Part shown: piece by piece, positions 23,794-33,664 of the stretch
How the letters are laid out: every line of letters begins with the position of its first letter
Position numbering within the stretch: position 1 is the stretch's first letter
NCBI GenBank assembly: GCA_003433295.1
Contig: CP016202.1
Span: 550,790-614,789 of the forward strand
Direction of reading: 5' to 3'
DNA from: Eubacterium minutum ATCC 700079
Lineage (GTDB): Bacteria > Bacillota > Clostridia > Peptostreptococcales > Anaerovoracaceae
DNA: 64,000 nt
Position numbers and translations under genes: made by a program
The notes under the pieces: model-generated
Told to the model about the DNA's origin: nothing
Databases searched by the model: none
The model's input: the letters and a program-made list of their open reading frames with translations, nothing else

Positions 23794-26700
23794 TTATTTT
23801 AGCCGGATCGATACCGGTTTCGACCATGCTCCGTAGATACGTTTTCTGCCGTTTTTACCGTACGCTCTGACGCGGATAGAATACTTGACTTTGGCGTTTA
23901 ACTTTTTAATTACAAACTTCGTCCTGCCGGTTGCATATGTCTTCCATTTCCCCTTCTTGCGGACTTTTTTCACGGAGATTTGATAGCCTTTTGCCCTACT
24001 GACCTTTTTGAATACGACCGTAACTTTTGCCTTGCCTCTTTTCAGCTTTATCTTCTTGACTTTGCCTATACTCTTTTGAGCAGACTTTTGGACCTTTTTG
24101 ACTATCTTACGCACAGCATTTTCGACCGCGTCTTGAACGGTTGACGGATAAGCTTTTTTTTCGGTAGGGCGCACCTCCTCATCCGGGGTTTCTTCATCTT
24201 CATCGCCGATCTCATCTTTGGTCTTGACTTCATCAAGTTTGTCATAAGCCATGATTTCGTATTCTATTATCTGCCCCATTGTCGTCGCAGCGTTTATATT
24301 TCTAATGGCTTCTTCTATGATCTCATCGATTTTCTTCTGCTCCTGCGGGCGATAATCCGATTTCTTTTTATAGACCTTAAGAGCGCCGATCACCGACTCT
24401 TTAGTTTCTTTTAATACGGTTTCTTTAGTCTTGACTTCGGCAAGTTCGCCTTTCGCCGAGTCCACCACCTCATCAAGTTCGTCTTTGGTATCGGCATCCA
24501 AAATCCTGCTTTCGGTTTTCGATACTATCACATCTATTTTCGCCTGTTCAGCCGGATAGTATGAATTCTTCGCTTTAAGTTCTTCGACGTATTTAACGAT
24601 CTCGCCCTTTTTTTCTTCCTTACAGAAATCCAGATCGGTCTTTAACTCGTCAAGCAAAGCTTTGGTTTCTTTTTTTATTTTCTTTACCGTTTCCTCATCT
24701 TCCGCCTTCTCTATACGCTCTTTCGCTTCCGCCACTATATCCTTGAATTCCTGCTTCTGCGCCGGCCTGTACTGCGCCTCGTCCTTATACTTCTCGATCT
24801 CCCTGATTGCGGCGTCTTTTGCCGCTTTAACATAATCCGCATCGGATTTCAACTCATCGAGTTTTTTCTTCGCGTCAGTTTCCTTTCCGGCTATTTCATC
24901 GTTCGTCGTAGCATTGTCCACGGCCTTTTCCGCAGCCTTTAATATCTCCAGACGCTTTTTTCTCTCAGCATCCCTGTAACTCTTACTCCAGAATGCTTCA
25001 TCGCCTTTATGCCTGCGCAGGCGCTCTTTCGCTTCCGCTTTCGACTTGTCGAGCGCAGCCTGTGCTTCGGAATTGTATGCCGCATTTGTCTTAAGTTCAT
25101 CCATCTTCTTTTTGGCATCGTTTACCGCTTCTCTGATCTCAGTTTCGTTATCCGCTTTTTCTATTGCGGCCACCGCATCTTCAACAATTTTTTTCAGTAG
25201 AGCCTTTTCCGCTTCGCGATAATCGGATGTGTTCTTGTATTCCTTGACCTCGTTCTTGGCTTCTTCCACCTTTTCATAGAAAAGTTTGTCTTTAACGACA
25301 TCCATCTTCCCTTTTGCGGTCTTTACTATTTCGTCCACCTGCTCCGGTGAATCCGCGGCATCGACTTCTGTCTTGGCATCGGTAATTATCTTTTTGATCT
25401 TTTCCCATTCGGCTTCGCGATAATCACTCTCCTTCTTGTAATTGTCGAGTTTCCTTTTGCCTTCTTTCCGGGCGCGCTCCAGCTCGGACTTATACATCTG
25501 ATCCGTCTTAAGCCTGTCGATTTCAAGCTTGGCCTTTTCTGCGATTTCCTCGATCTTTACACCGGTATCCGCCTTGTCAATCTCTTCAACCGCTTTGTCT
25601 ATTATCGCCTGCAACTTATCCTGTTCAGTTTTCCGATAGTCGTTCTTATTCTTATAGGTTTTAATTTTTTCTTTGAAATATTCCCTTATCTTCCCGATGG
25701 AAACGACTTTTACCCTGCAGGTTGCGCTCAGACCCGTTTCCTTATTTTGTGCGGTTATCGAAGTTTCGCCTTCTTTCTTCGCTTCGATTTTTCCCGTATC
25801 GTCTACGCTCACGATATCTTCATTGCCGCTTTTCCAACCGAGTATTCTGTCTGCGGCATTCTCCGGTGTAAACATCACCTTCAGTTGTGTACTTTCACCC
25901 ACAGTAAGCATTTTTTCGGCATCAAGCCCGATGCTCACCAGACGAATTCTGCGGACTATCGTCAGATTATATTCTCTGCTCTGCTTGCCGTTCTCCGACG
26001 TGACTTTTACTCTTATCTTCGCATCCTTTCCGTCATCTTCAAGATATATGCCGTAATAAGAGCGATCCGCAGGTTTTGAAATTTCTTTCGTTGTTTTATT
26101 GAACTTACCGCGTCTTATATTGCTTACGGCATACACACTGATGTTTGCGGACTTGTTCTCCGCTTCCGGCCACAGCCTGAAAAACCCATTCGGTATGTCT
26201 TCTCCGGTATACTCGGTTTCATAATCATAAACTCCGGAATCAAAGGTTCTGGTGAATTTGAAGAGGTTCTTTCCCGCAGTGTTTGAACCGCTGAGGTTCA
26301 TATTGACAAGGTTCGCATTTGCACTCTCCTTGACGATTTTGAAAGTATAGGTACGCTTATACTCTTCCTTGACGACCTCAACTTTCACCTCCGTCTCTTC
26401 ATTGTTCAGAGCAATATCGCTTCCCGCCTGAGTGTTATATTCCTCACCGTTTATCCTTGCGGTGATCCCCGCCGCAAGCTCCAACTTGAAGTTGATGCTC
26501 CGGGTTTCTGAATCCGCTTTTATTTCATACTCCGTCTTATGATATTTGAAATCGGAATCCCATTTGAGGTTGCCCGCATCTGCCTGTATTTTGGCATCCT
26601 TAATGTATGCCTCATTTTTTTCGATCGCCATCAGATAGCCGCTGTCGTTCTTGTAATAAAGGTTTCCTGCTCTGTCCATGCACATTGTGCTTATACAATA

Positions 26701-28116
26701 CTGCTGCTTATCTTTGGAAGGTATGTATATCTCTCCCTGCTCTGAAGGCGGTTCCTTTCTCCCCGGTTCGTCATAGAAATAGTAAACCCCTCCCGGAGGC
26801 GCATTATAGGTAAAGTAGACGTATACCCTTCCGTCAGGTTTTCCGTCGTTGTCGTAGTCTTTCTTTTCTTCTGATGTCGACATCAGAGCCGCCGCCTGCG
26901 GATATCCTTTTACAGGTATGTTATAGATCAATGAGGAATCGGACAGTTTCCCCTTGACATCTATCACGGAAAAACGGTGTCCGCCGTCAGGGTCAAACTG
27001 TCCCCCTTTCCCCGCTACACCTATATAAAGTCTATCCTTGTGTATTAACGCAGACGCCGTCGCCATGCCGCCCAGATCCATCTGCTCGTGTTCGCTCAAC
27101 TTCCCGGTCTCAGTCACGGAAACTCTGTGCAGTTGCCCGCCTTTCGTGGAAAAAAACAACTTTCCCTCATGGTATACGACGGTGGATCTGATATCACCCT
27201 TTACGCCGTCAATACGGTCTATGACAGCACCGGTTTTCGGATCCAAGGTATAAAAAATCGCGTTTCCCTTCTCACTGCCTTCGCCTGCCCCGTCATCGGT
27301 TCCTACCGCGACATAATTCTGCGCTACGTAAGATCCCGCCCAGTAAAAGCCCCTTTTCTTATATTCACTGTATTGTTGGGATGAGGCTAATTTCGCATCG
27401 TTTTTGGATGGAGTAAACTTCCATTCCAGTTTTTTTCTCCTGACATTTATCGGTTTATCGTCATCGTCATATTCCTGCGTCGTAACTACATTTTGATCGC
27501 CCGTGGTCGCACATATATAGCATCCGTCCTGATTTTCGGCGTACCACGTTCCCGTATAAATGTATCCTTTGCCGTCAATCTTCTTATATGAAATCGGACT
27601 GACCGTCTGACCGCCTATTTTTTCCGTAATCCATGCAATTTTAAGATTCTCTATGTTGACGGCGCATACCTGCCCCTGCTCTATCTGCGCAAAGATCTTG
27701 CCCTCGGCATAAAGAAAAGGATTCATGGCATATCCGACCTTTCCCGGCATCGCCTCGGACTCGGCTTCCACTTTTCCGGTGTCCTTGTTCAGTCTGCAAA
27801 TTTTGTTCCCTACTCCTATATAAATCTTACCGTCTATGATAATCGGAGGGGTGGGGCTTGCCGCCCAGCCCGTTCCATGTCTGGTCGCCCACTTGAGGGC
27901 GGCATATTCCTTATCCTTCAGCGCCGGTCTTCCCGTCACACCGTTGTTGTCTTCACGGTTTCTGAAATTCCACCATTCCCTGTCATAACCGTATTCATCT
28001 TTATTGACAATGGTGTCATCATTGTCGTCTCCGTATACTGCCGAGGCACCAAATGCCATCAGCACAATCAGCGCCGCCAAAAGCGGCAGTATTCTTTTCA
28101 GTTTGACATTCTTCAT
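23794..28116 (-). CDS. Secreted PQQ-type propeller/Ig/helical-repeat surface protein
   Basis: This 1440-residue protein starts at the ATG after AGGAG (7 bases), with a signal peptide ending near VYG. About 60-505 form a PQQ-like beta-propeller (repeated I...GKIYIG...LNKDTGKVE, then further blades). Two cadherin-like domains follow (about 520-720) and a Big_2-type Ig domain (about 722-808). Seven helical repeats of about 60-75 residues (K..YK...DYR..E then A...LDELK) span about 809-1308. The end is a very basic Fn3-like domain (about 1349-1440) like that of the giant paralogues at 1.6-14.9 kb. No LPXTG is present. It is the last gene of the second cobalamin-riboswitch operon. Binding of a ligand by the propeller is inference; Bacteroidetes BtuG is a surface propeller for B12. 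Confidence 0.82.
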   Translation of the reverse strand: MKNVKLKRILPLLAALIVLMAFGASAVYGDDNDDTIVNKDEYGYDREWWNFRNREDNNGVTGRPALKDKEYAALKWATRHGTGWAASPTPPIIIDGKIYIGVGNKICRLNKDTGKVEAESEAMPGKVGYAMNPFLYAEGKIFAQIEQGQVCAVNIENLKIAWITEKIGGQTVSPISYKKIDGKGYIYTGTWYAENQDGCYICATTGDQNVVTTQEYDDDDKPINVRRKKLEWKFTPSKNDAKLASSQQYSEYKKRGFYWAGSYVAQNYVAVGTDDGAGEGSEKGNAIFYTLDPKTGAVIDRIDGVKGDIRSTVVYHEGKLFFSTKGGQLHRVSVTETGKLSEHEQMDLGGMATASALIHKDRLYIGVAGKGGQFDPDGGHRFSVIDVKGKLSDSSLIYNIPVKGYPQAAALMSTSEEKKDYDNDGKPDGRVYVYFTYNAPPGGVYYFYDEPGRKEPPSEQGEIYIPSKDKQQYCISTMCMDRAGNLYYKNDSGYLMAIEKNEAYIKDAKIQADAGNLKWDSDFKYHKTEYEIKADSETRSINFKLELAAGITARINGEEYNTQAGSDIALNNEETEVKVEVVKEEYKRTYTFKIVKESANANLVNMNLSGSNTAGKNLFKFTRTFDSGVYDYETEYTGEDIPNGFFRLWPEAENKSANISVYAVSNIRRGKFNKTTKEISKPADRSYYGIYLEDDGKDAKIRVKVTSENGKQSREYNLTIVRRIRLVSIGLDAEKMLTVGESTQLKVMFTPENAADRILGWKSGNEDIVSVDDTGKIEAKKEGETSITAQNKETGLSATCRVKVVSIGKIREYFKEKIKTYKNKNDYRKTEQDKLQAIIDKAVEEIDKADTGVKIEEIAEKAKLEIDRLKTDQMYKSELERARKEGKRKLDNYKKESDYREAEWEKIKKIITDAKTEVDAADSPEQVDEIVKTAKGKMDVVKDKLFYEKVEEAKNEVKEYKNTSDYREAEKALLKKIVEDAVAAIEKADNETEIREAVNDAKKKMDELKTNAAYNSEAQAALDKSKAEAKERLRRHKGDEAFWSKSYRDAERKKRLEILKAAEKAVDNATTNDEIAGKETDAKKKLDELKSDADYVKAAKDAAIREIEKYKDEAQYRPAQKQEFKDIVAEAKERIEKAEDEETVKKIKKETKALLDELKTDLDFCKEEKKGEIVKYVEELKAKNSYYPAEQAKIDVIVSKTESRILDADTKDELDEVVDSAKGELAEVKTKETVLKETKESVIGALKVYKKKSDYRPQEQKKIDEIIEEAIRNINAATTMGQIIEYEIMAYDKLDEVKTKDEIGDEDEETPDEEVRPTEKKAYPSTVQDAVENAVRKIVKKVQKSAQKSIGKVKKIKLKRGKAKVTVVFKKVSRAKGYQISVKKVRKKGKWKTYATGRTKFVIKKLNAKVKYSIRVRAYGKNGRKRIYGAWSKPVSIRLK

Positions 28117-28198
28117 CACAGACTCCTTTTTATTTCATAAAATCCTAAAATCAATTAATATCATCCCGGTACGATAAATTTCTTACGTATTTTCTAAG

Positions 28199-29482
28199 CT
28201 AAAGTTTCAGGGTATACCAGATAATTATTTCATCGCCATCGTGCGCCTCCTTTGACGACATCCCGACGTTTGGAGTCTCGCCGTTGAGGTTGTACTTCCA
28301 ACCCGATTCCTGCCCGAAATCTTTCGCTCCCAATGAATCCTTCTCAAACGGCTCATAGTCGGGAGGAGGAAAATACTTTTCCCTTATCTTCTTGGGTATG
28401 CCCTTTGTAATATTCTTCTTGTATACTCGTTTTAAATAAAAACCGTAATCCTCACTCTCTGTTCCTTGAATTTTAACTCCATTTATTTCAAAATATCTTT
28501 TGACTACATGTGCCACTTTTTCACCGTCATTAATCGTAACTTTGGATGTGCCTATGGGACTCTTCTCGATTCCAAGTTGCTTCAAGTCGAACGACACCGT
28601 GGCGACACCCTCTTTTTCCCCCTCTTGAGATGCATCCATCACAATCCTGTGAGTTTCCGTCGTTTTATTGCCCTCAGTATCTGTGACACTCGCCACTATA
28701 CGATTTAAACCTGTTTTCAGTTTTGAACCGCCACCTGAATCTATCTTGGCGGAGTATAGTCCAACGTACCGGTCGCCGCTGCTGTACATCTTGTCGCCGT
28801 TAAGCGTCACAACAAATTTTTCGGAACGTTCAACCTTTTCTCCCTTATATGTCGTCGCGCTTAAACTGAAACTCAAAAACGTGCCCTTGATGTATGTGAT
28901 ATTGTTCTGCACCTTTTCGACGTTTTTAAAGTTGAGAGAAATTATAGGGGCTTTCGGGTCTTCAGTCGTAGGATTGTCTTTATCTCTATTGTTCTTTCCC
29001 TTGTTTTTCTCTCTCTTTTTCTTCTTCGTTTCCGTATTTGCATCGTCTGAGGGAGTTTTAGCGCTATCGTCAGGCGTACCGGACGGTTTCTTTGGCGAAA
29101 TTTTTCCGGGTGTCCTGCCGCCTTTGCCTTTTTCTCCACCCGCATCACTTCTTATTATTTTCCCCGTTCTGCTTTCCGAGCGTTTTCTATTTTGGGAATT
29201 CGGCGCCGCCTTTTTCCACGCCTTGCTCTTGTCGGAGCGGGTCCTGCTCTCTCGCTTTTCTTCCTGTTCCGACTTTTTTCCGCGCTTTGCATGGTACCCT
29301 TCCCCTGTTACCATGACCTGCGAACGTGAGGGATCGATTTTCGAAACATCCGTGGTCGCGCTGCTCTTTAAATGAGAATTTAACAGAAGCAACGTTCCGG
29401 CAAGCAAAAGTACACAGGCGATGCCTGCCGCAAAAAGGTAAAGCGTTTCCTTCTTAAATTTTGGAAGTCTCCTGTTTTTCAT
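28199..29482 (-). CDS. Membrane-anchored DUF4430 (transcobalamin-like) protein
   Basis: This 427-residue protein has an N-terminal signal anchor (about 12-36) and a long, very basic and Ser/Thr/Pro-rich linker (about 55-180). A cadherin-like sandwich (about 183-300) with a DTEGNKTTETH strand follows. The C-terminal DUF4430 domain has VTINDGEKVAHVVKRYFE, then SGWKYNLNGETPNVG and DGDEIIIWYTLKL. DUF4430 shares its fold with the C-terminal domain of transcobalamin and intrinsic factor, which caps bound cobalamin. The gene overlaps the transglutaminase-fold gene by 29 bases and precedes the propeller gene by 82 bases, inside a cobalamin-riboswitch operon. An extracellular corrinoid-binding role is therefore well motivated but unproved. 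Confidence 0.85.
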   Translation of the reverse strand: MKNRRLPKFKKETLYLFAAGIACVLLLAGTLLLLNSHLKSSATTDVSKIDPSRSQVMVTGEGYHAKRGKKSEQEEKRESRTRSDKSKAWKKAAPNSQNRKRSESRTGKIIRSDAGGEKGKGGRTPGKISPKKPSGTPDDSAKTPSDDANTETKKKKREKNKGKNNRDKDNPTTEDPKAPIISLNFKNVEKVQNNITYIKGTFLSFSLSATTYKGEKVERSEKFVVTLNGDKMYSSGDRYVGLYSAKIDSGGGSKLKTGLNRIVASVTDTEGNKTTETHRIVMDASQEGEKEGVATVSFDLKQLGIEKSPIGTSKVTINDGEKVAHVVKRYFEINGVKIQGTESEDYGFYLKRVYKKNITKGIPKKIREKYFPPPDYEPFEKDSLGAKDFGQESGWKYNLNGETPNVGMSSKEAHDGDEIIIWYTLKL

Positions 29483-31556
29483 GTTTCAAACCTCTCAGGC
29501 TTTGATTCTCACCTTTTATCGGATTTTTCCGGCTCCGCTTTTCTTCCTTTGCCCTTTTTATATCATCCAGCACACGACTTCTTTTATCTTCATCCAATAC
29601 ATGACTGCTGTACGCCGCTTCATTTCCTATGGAGATAACATGCACCGACAATACAAGTTCCTTGATCCTTGCATAATCCATCATCGCGCATATCGCCTTG
29701 CTTACGTTCCGCTGAGCGAAAAGTTTCCTTCGTCTGTATACCTTCCTTAAGATAAGTGCCGATCCTATGACGCCAAACACTATAAGGATGCTCAAGATAA
29801 CGATTCCCACAATGATAAGGATCTCTTTCCACGGAATATTTTTTTCAGTCTGCCGTTTCGGTTCTTTGACAGGTTTTCTGCTCGTCACGCGTTCGGACTG
29901 ATTAAAAGGATTTGAGGAACTTGCGCTCGAAAGACCTCTGTTCATGTCCGCCTGAGGCATCTTGTTGTAATACTCGGCACAGACCTCAACAGGTACCCAG
30001 CCCACACCGTCGATGTAGATTTCCGGCCATGCATGCTGCTCATCGGAACGTATCGTCCGTTTCTTTCCGGGCTGCATTTTCTTCGCGGCGTCGGTGGTAA
30101 TAAGATAGCCCTCAACATATCTTGCGGGGATCCCGTAATATCTGAACATCAGCACCGCCGCGGCGGCATAGTCGACATCGCGCCCCTTATGGCTTTTAAA
30201 AAACTTTTCCACCGGACTTAAGGAATCGGTCTTTGATTTATCCAGATCCGCGTAGATAACGTTATTGTCAAAATAACTTTTGACCTTGCTTATGGCTGTT
30301 TTATAAGCTATGTGACCTTTCTCCTGGTTGCCGCGCGTGCCGATCTCGTCAGCAAGTGTCTCAACTTGAGCGTCAGTCAAAAATGTATAATTCTTGTATG
30401 CAAATACGTTGTAATGGCTCTCTGCCGCGCTGTACTTCTTTATACGCTCGCTCTCCTCCGAAGAATAAAGCTTTCCCGCGACGTCGGTCCACACGGACGT
30501 GAGATTCTCACCTGCGGTATAACTGTATGAGTTGACGCCTCTGAGTCCGTCGCCCGTAAGGAATGCGCCGCTCCAGTCCTTTGTTCCGGCGGGTTTTTTA
30601 CCTGTAATCTCATAGGGCGTGTAGGCGTACAGACGCGATGCCCCTATAGTTTCTATCTCAACCTTCCCGCCGTTTTCTTTCATTCCCGCGATCCGGGCGG
30701 CATCCGCCAGTTGCCCCCGCGCATTGAAGTTTGCTTTTCCAAGACCTTTAAAAACAGGAAGCGACTCATAGTGCAGTTCTTTGTCGAGCGGAATCCACCT
30801 TCTCCCGTCGAAATTCTCTCCGACAAATCCCCGAAGATACATCGGATGAGGTTTTTCCATCTTGACCGACAAAGCCTTCGTTTTGCCGCTTCGTTTATCG
30901 GTTATCATATCGCCGTTTCCGAGAGTATCCCTCCCGTAACGCAAAAGGCCGGTTTTCTCATACGCACTGTCTGCTATCTTTTTTAAAGCATACGGTTTTT
31001 CGATAAGACTCAGGCCCGTTCCCGTTGCCGCAAACGGCAATATGAACGCGACGGAACATATCACCATGATGACGCCGGTCAGTCCGAACCTTTCACCCAT
31101 ATTCCCGTGAATAACCTGCGTTGCGAGACCTGTCACAAGTATCGTCACCGAAACGGCGGACGGATAGATACCGAATCCTATCGAAAAAACGAGCAGCGGC
31201 ACTGCCGGAATCAATACAAGCAGGAGATTTCTGCTCTTGAAAATAAGGTAACATACAATCATCAGACCGATAAGAACAAGTGTCAGGAAAGTTCCGCAGT
31301 CTCCTCCCGCGGTGTCGTACTTGCGGATCAAGATATAGTTGCTTTTCCCGAGTGTGTCCGCAATCGTGTTCCAAACATTTGCCGCACCGTCAGAAACTCC
31401 GCCCTTGTTCCATGTATTTATTCCGTACGGTATGGAAAACATCGTGATCGCGGTCATGAAAAGTCCCGCCGCCAATGTGGAAGAACCGAGCAGAATCAAA
31501 AGTTCTTTCGCTATTCTATTGAGAAATTCTCGTCTTTTGTTCGGTAACTTCGCCAT
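29454..31556 (-). CDS. Membrane transglutaminase-fold protein, catalytic Cys replaced
   Basis: This 700-residue protein has about six N-terminal membrane spans (to about 205), an extracellular region, a transglutaminase core (about 415-530) and one more span near 575-600 before a cytosolic tail. The core has YGIPARYVEGY and DEQHAWPEIYIDGVGW, the family's central and His motifs. Where the catalytic Cys belongs (G-x-C-x-x-[FY]-A) the sequence reads GRDVDYA, with Asp instead, and the third catalytic Asp is Glu (WVPVE). Enzymatic cross-linking is thus unlikely. Its place after moxR and DUF58 is the classic MoxR-DUF58-TGase layout; here it may be a scaffold. It overlaps both neighbouring genes. 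Confidence 0.88.
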   Translation of the reverse strand: MAKLPNKRREFLNRIAKELLILLGSSTLAAGLFMTAITMFSIPYGINTWNKGGVSDGAANVWNTIADTLGKSNYILIRKYDTAGGDCGTFLTLVLIGLMIVCYLIFKSRNLLLVLIPAVPLLVFSIGFGIYPSAVSVTILVTGLATQVIHGNMGERFGLTGVIMVICSVAFILPFAATGTGLSLIEKPYALKKIADSAYEKTGLLRYGRDTLGNGDMITDKRSGKTKALSVKMEKPHPMYLRGFVGENFDGRRWIPLDKELHYESLPVFKGLGKANFNARGQLADAARIAGMKENGGKVEIETIGASRLYAYTPYEITGKKPAGTKDWSGAFLTGDGLRGVNSYSYTAGENLTSVWTDVAGKLYSSEESERIKKYSAAESHYNVFAYKNYTFLTDAQVETLADEIGTRGNQEKGHIAYKTAISKVKSYFDNNVIYADLDKSKTDSLSPVEKFFKSHKGRDVDYAAAAVLMFRYYGIPARYVEGYLITTDAAKKMQPGKKRTIRSDEQHAWPEIYIDGVGWVPVEVCAEYYNKMPQADMNRGLSSASSSNPFNQSERVTSRKPVKEPKRQTEKNIPWKEILIIVGIVILSILIVFGVIGSALILRKVYRRRKLFAQRNVSKAICAMMDYARIKELVLSVHVISIGNEAAYSSHVLDEDKRSRVLDDIKRAKEEKRSRKNPIKGENQSLRGLKHEKQETSKI

Positions 31557-32586
31557 ATTCCCTCAATCTCTCAATATCCCTGTCATCGTTGGAAACATAT
31601 ATATAGTTGGAATGGTTTTTCTCGACTTCGGATGCGATAAAATGATATATGGAAGATCTGTCGTCAAGCAAAACTTCACTTTTTTCAGATTCCATGAGCG
31701 CCGACCAGAAATCCGATTCTTCACCCACAAACCTCGTTCTGAATCCATGCTCTCTGTCGTACCAGCCTATGGAGTGAGGAATCTTTCTCTCCAAAAGTTC
31801 TTTGGATATTCCGACCTTGAGATCCTCAAACTTATCGATGTTCTCCGGAGTTCCCCCGCTACAGTTATCGTATATTATCATTATGTTGTTCTCTACCGGG
31901 AACCCGGGTTCCTTCACCATCGCTTCTCCCGCCTTTGCGGTGAGTTTCCAGTGTATGCTCTTGATACTGTCCCCCGTATTATATTCCCTTATATCGAAAG
32001 TTTCACTCGTATCATTTCCCGGCTTCTCCTGCGAATACTTATAACTCTCCATATCGTATGCGTATATCCGGTCTTCAGACATCTTTACACTGCTCCCCCT
32101 CGGAAGCACAAAATGTTCATCCGAGGCTTTAATGTCCATCTTCCTGTGAAAAAAGCCGAACGGCTCCCCGTTTTCCGCTCCGTCGAGCGTCAGCCTGACA
32201 CAACCGCAGTGTTCCGCCCCAATCATTATGTGCTCCCCACTGCTCCTCCTTGATGAAACGCTCACGTGCTCAGAGCGTTTTTCCTCTTCGCCGTTCAAAA
32301 GATTCTTTATCGTATAATTGAGTTTAAGATTTGGTATGGGGAGCATGCTCCTGTTGATGACCGTAATCGAAAATGAAAAGTCTTCCTCTCTGTATCCATA
32401 GTTCGTGCTTTTGACGGATACCTCAAAGTTTCTTCCCGTAATGTGAATTACGGTGACCGCAGAAACAGTTGACAGTACAAGCATCGCAAAGACGATCTGA
32501 CCTGCTTCCGAGTCCGTCATAACAAACAGTATCGCGGATATAACGATCGTCACAGCCAACGCTATCGCTTGTTTTTTACCGCACAT
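31516..32586 (-). CDS. DUF58 membrane protein
   Basis: This 356-residue protein has two N-terminal membrane spans (about 6-45) and a conserved DUF58 core. The signature REYNTGDSIKSIHWKLTAK near 200-218 is diagnostic. The part after it (MIIYDN...) resembles a von Willebrand factor A-like fold. The start codon lies 3 bases after the moxR stop, and the end overlaps the transglutaminase-fold gene by 41 bases, so the three are translationally coupled. DUF58 proteins work with MoxR ATPases in assembling or activating envelope proteins; the client here may be the secreted proteins encoded downstream. Confidence 0.9.
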   Translation of the reverse strand: MCGKKQAIALAVTIVISAILFVMTDSEAGQIVFAMLVLSTVSAVTVIHITGRNFEVSVKSTNYGYREEDFSFSITVINRSMLPIPNLKLNYTIKNLLNGEEEKRSEHVSVSSRRSSGEHIMIGAEHCGCVRLTLDGAENGEPFGFFHRKMDIKASDEHFVLPRGSSVKMSEDRIYAYDMESYKYSQEKPGNDTSETFDIREYNTGDSIKSIHWKLTAKAGEAMVKEPGFPVENNIMIIYDNCSGGTPENIDKFEDLKVGISKELLERKIPHSIGWYDREHGFRTRFVGEESDFWSALMESEKSEVLLDDRSSIYHFIASEVEKNHSNYIYVSNDDRDIERLREYGEVTEQKTRISQ

Positions 32587-32589
32587 ACG

Positions 32590-33525
32590 CTAACTCCCCG
32601 CCATAGGTTCGGGAACAGATTTCAATACGGCGCCCAACAAGTCCGAAACACTTCTGTTCTCTACCTGCGCCTTGGCTCCGGGCAGTACTCTGTGACGCGC
32701 GGAATCGGTGAACACTTCCCTGACATCCTGAGGGATCACGTAATCCCTGCCCTTTGTGTATGCGTCCGCTCTCGCCAGCGAAGAAATCGCAAGAGCAGCC
32801 CTCGGACTAAGCCCGAGTCTGAAATATTCATTGTTCCTCGTCATCTCCGTGAGTTCCGTTATATACCTGTATATCTTCACGTCCGTATATACGGATGCCG
32901 CTTCCTTTTTCATCGCGACGAGCCCTTCCGCATTTATAACCGGCTCTATTTCATTGAGCGGATCCGTTTTTTCTCTGTTTGCGAGCATACGGAGCTGGGC
33001 TTCCGTATCGGGATAGCCCATCTCAAGCTGCACCATGAAGCGGTCAAGCTGCGCTTCCGGCAGTTTCTGCGTCCCCGCCGTTCCGAGCGGATTCTGCGTC
33101 GCAATTACAATAAAAGGTTGAGGAACATGATGTACCTCACCGTCCACGGTCATCTTCCCTTCCTGCATGACCTCAAGAAGCGCCGACTGTGTCTTACTCG
33201 AAGTTCTGTTAATCTCGTCGGCAAGGAAGAAGTTGCACATTGCGGAACCCGGTTTGTAATAAAATTTTCCCGAGTTTTTATCGTACATGGTAAAGCCCGT
33301 GATATCGGACGGGACCACATCGGGAGTGAACTGCACTCTGCTGAACGCAAGTCCCATCGCTTTGCTGAATGCAAGCGCAAGTGTCGTCTTTCCCACTCCG
33401 GGCACATCTTCAAGAAGTATGTGTCCTCCCGCAAGGATTACCATCATCACCTTATCCACGACATCATCTTTCCCCGATATCGCTTTCTTAACCTGTTCTT
33501 TTATCTGCCATATCTTTTCGTTCAT
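32590..33525 (-). CDS. MoxR-family AAA+ ATPase
   Basis: This 311-residue protein shows Walker A GVGKTTLA (near 45), Walker B LADEINR with sensor SSKTQSALLEVMQEG, and the MoxR-typical VPQPFIVIATQNP. The C-terminal lid region has LGLSPRAALAI. MoxR ATPases are cytosolic chaperones that act with DUF58 or VWA partners. I choose the ATG after GTAGGGATCGG; a frame starting 7 codons upstream begins inside the T-run of the riboswitch terminator and has no ribosome site. It is the first gene of the second cobalamin-riboswitch operon. Confidence 0.92.
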   Translation of the reverse strand: MNEKIWQIKEQVKKAISGKDDVVDKVMMVILAGGHILLEDVPGVGKTTLALAFSKAMGLAFSRVQFTPDVVPSDITGFTMYDKNSGKFYYKPGSAMCNFFLADEINRTSSKTQSALLEVMQEGKMTVDGEVHHVPQPFIVIATQNPLGTAGTQKLPEAQLDRFMVQLEMGYPDTEAQLRMLANREKTDPLNEIEPVINAEGLVAMKKEAASVYTDVKIYRYITELTEMTRNNEYFRLGLSPRAALAISSLARADAYTKGRDYVIPQDVREVFTDSARHRVLPGAKAQVENRSVSDLLGAVLKSVPEPMAGS

Positions 33526-33548
33526 CCGATCCCTACTCTTTTGCATTA

Positions 33549-33580
33549 ATAAAAAAACGACCGCCCGAGGGGTCAGTCCA
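33549..33580 (-). terminator. Intrinsic terminator of riboswitch 2
   Basis: On the minus strand GACTGACCCCTCGGGCGGTC folds into a stem-loop followed by seven Ts, immediately before moxR. This is a suitable expression platform for the cobalamin aptamer upstream. Confidence 0.8.
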
Positions 33581-33664
33581 TAAAATTCATTTGGTGAGAG
33601 AAAATGAGGGGTTTATCGTCCCGAATACTCTCGCCGTGAAAAAAACTCCGCCCCAGATTGCTTT

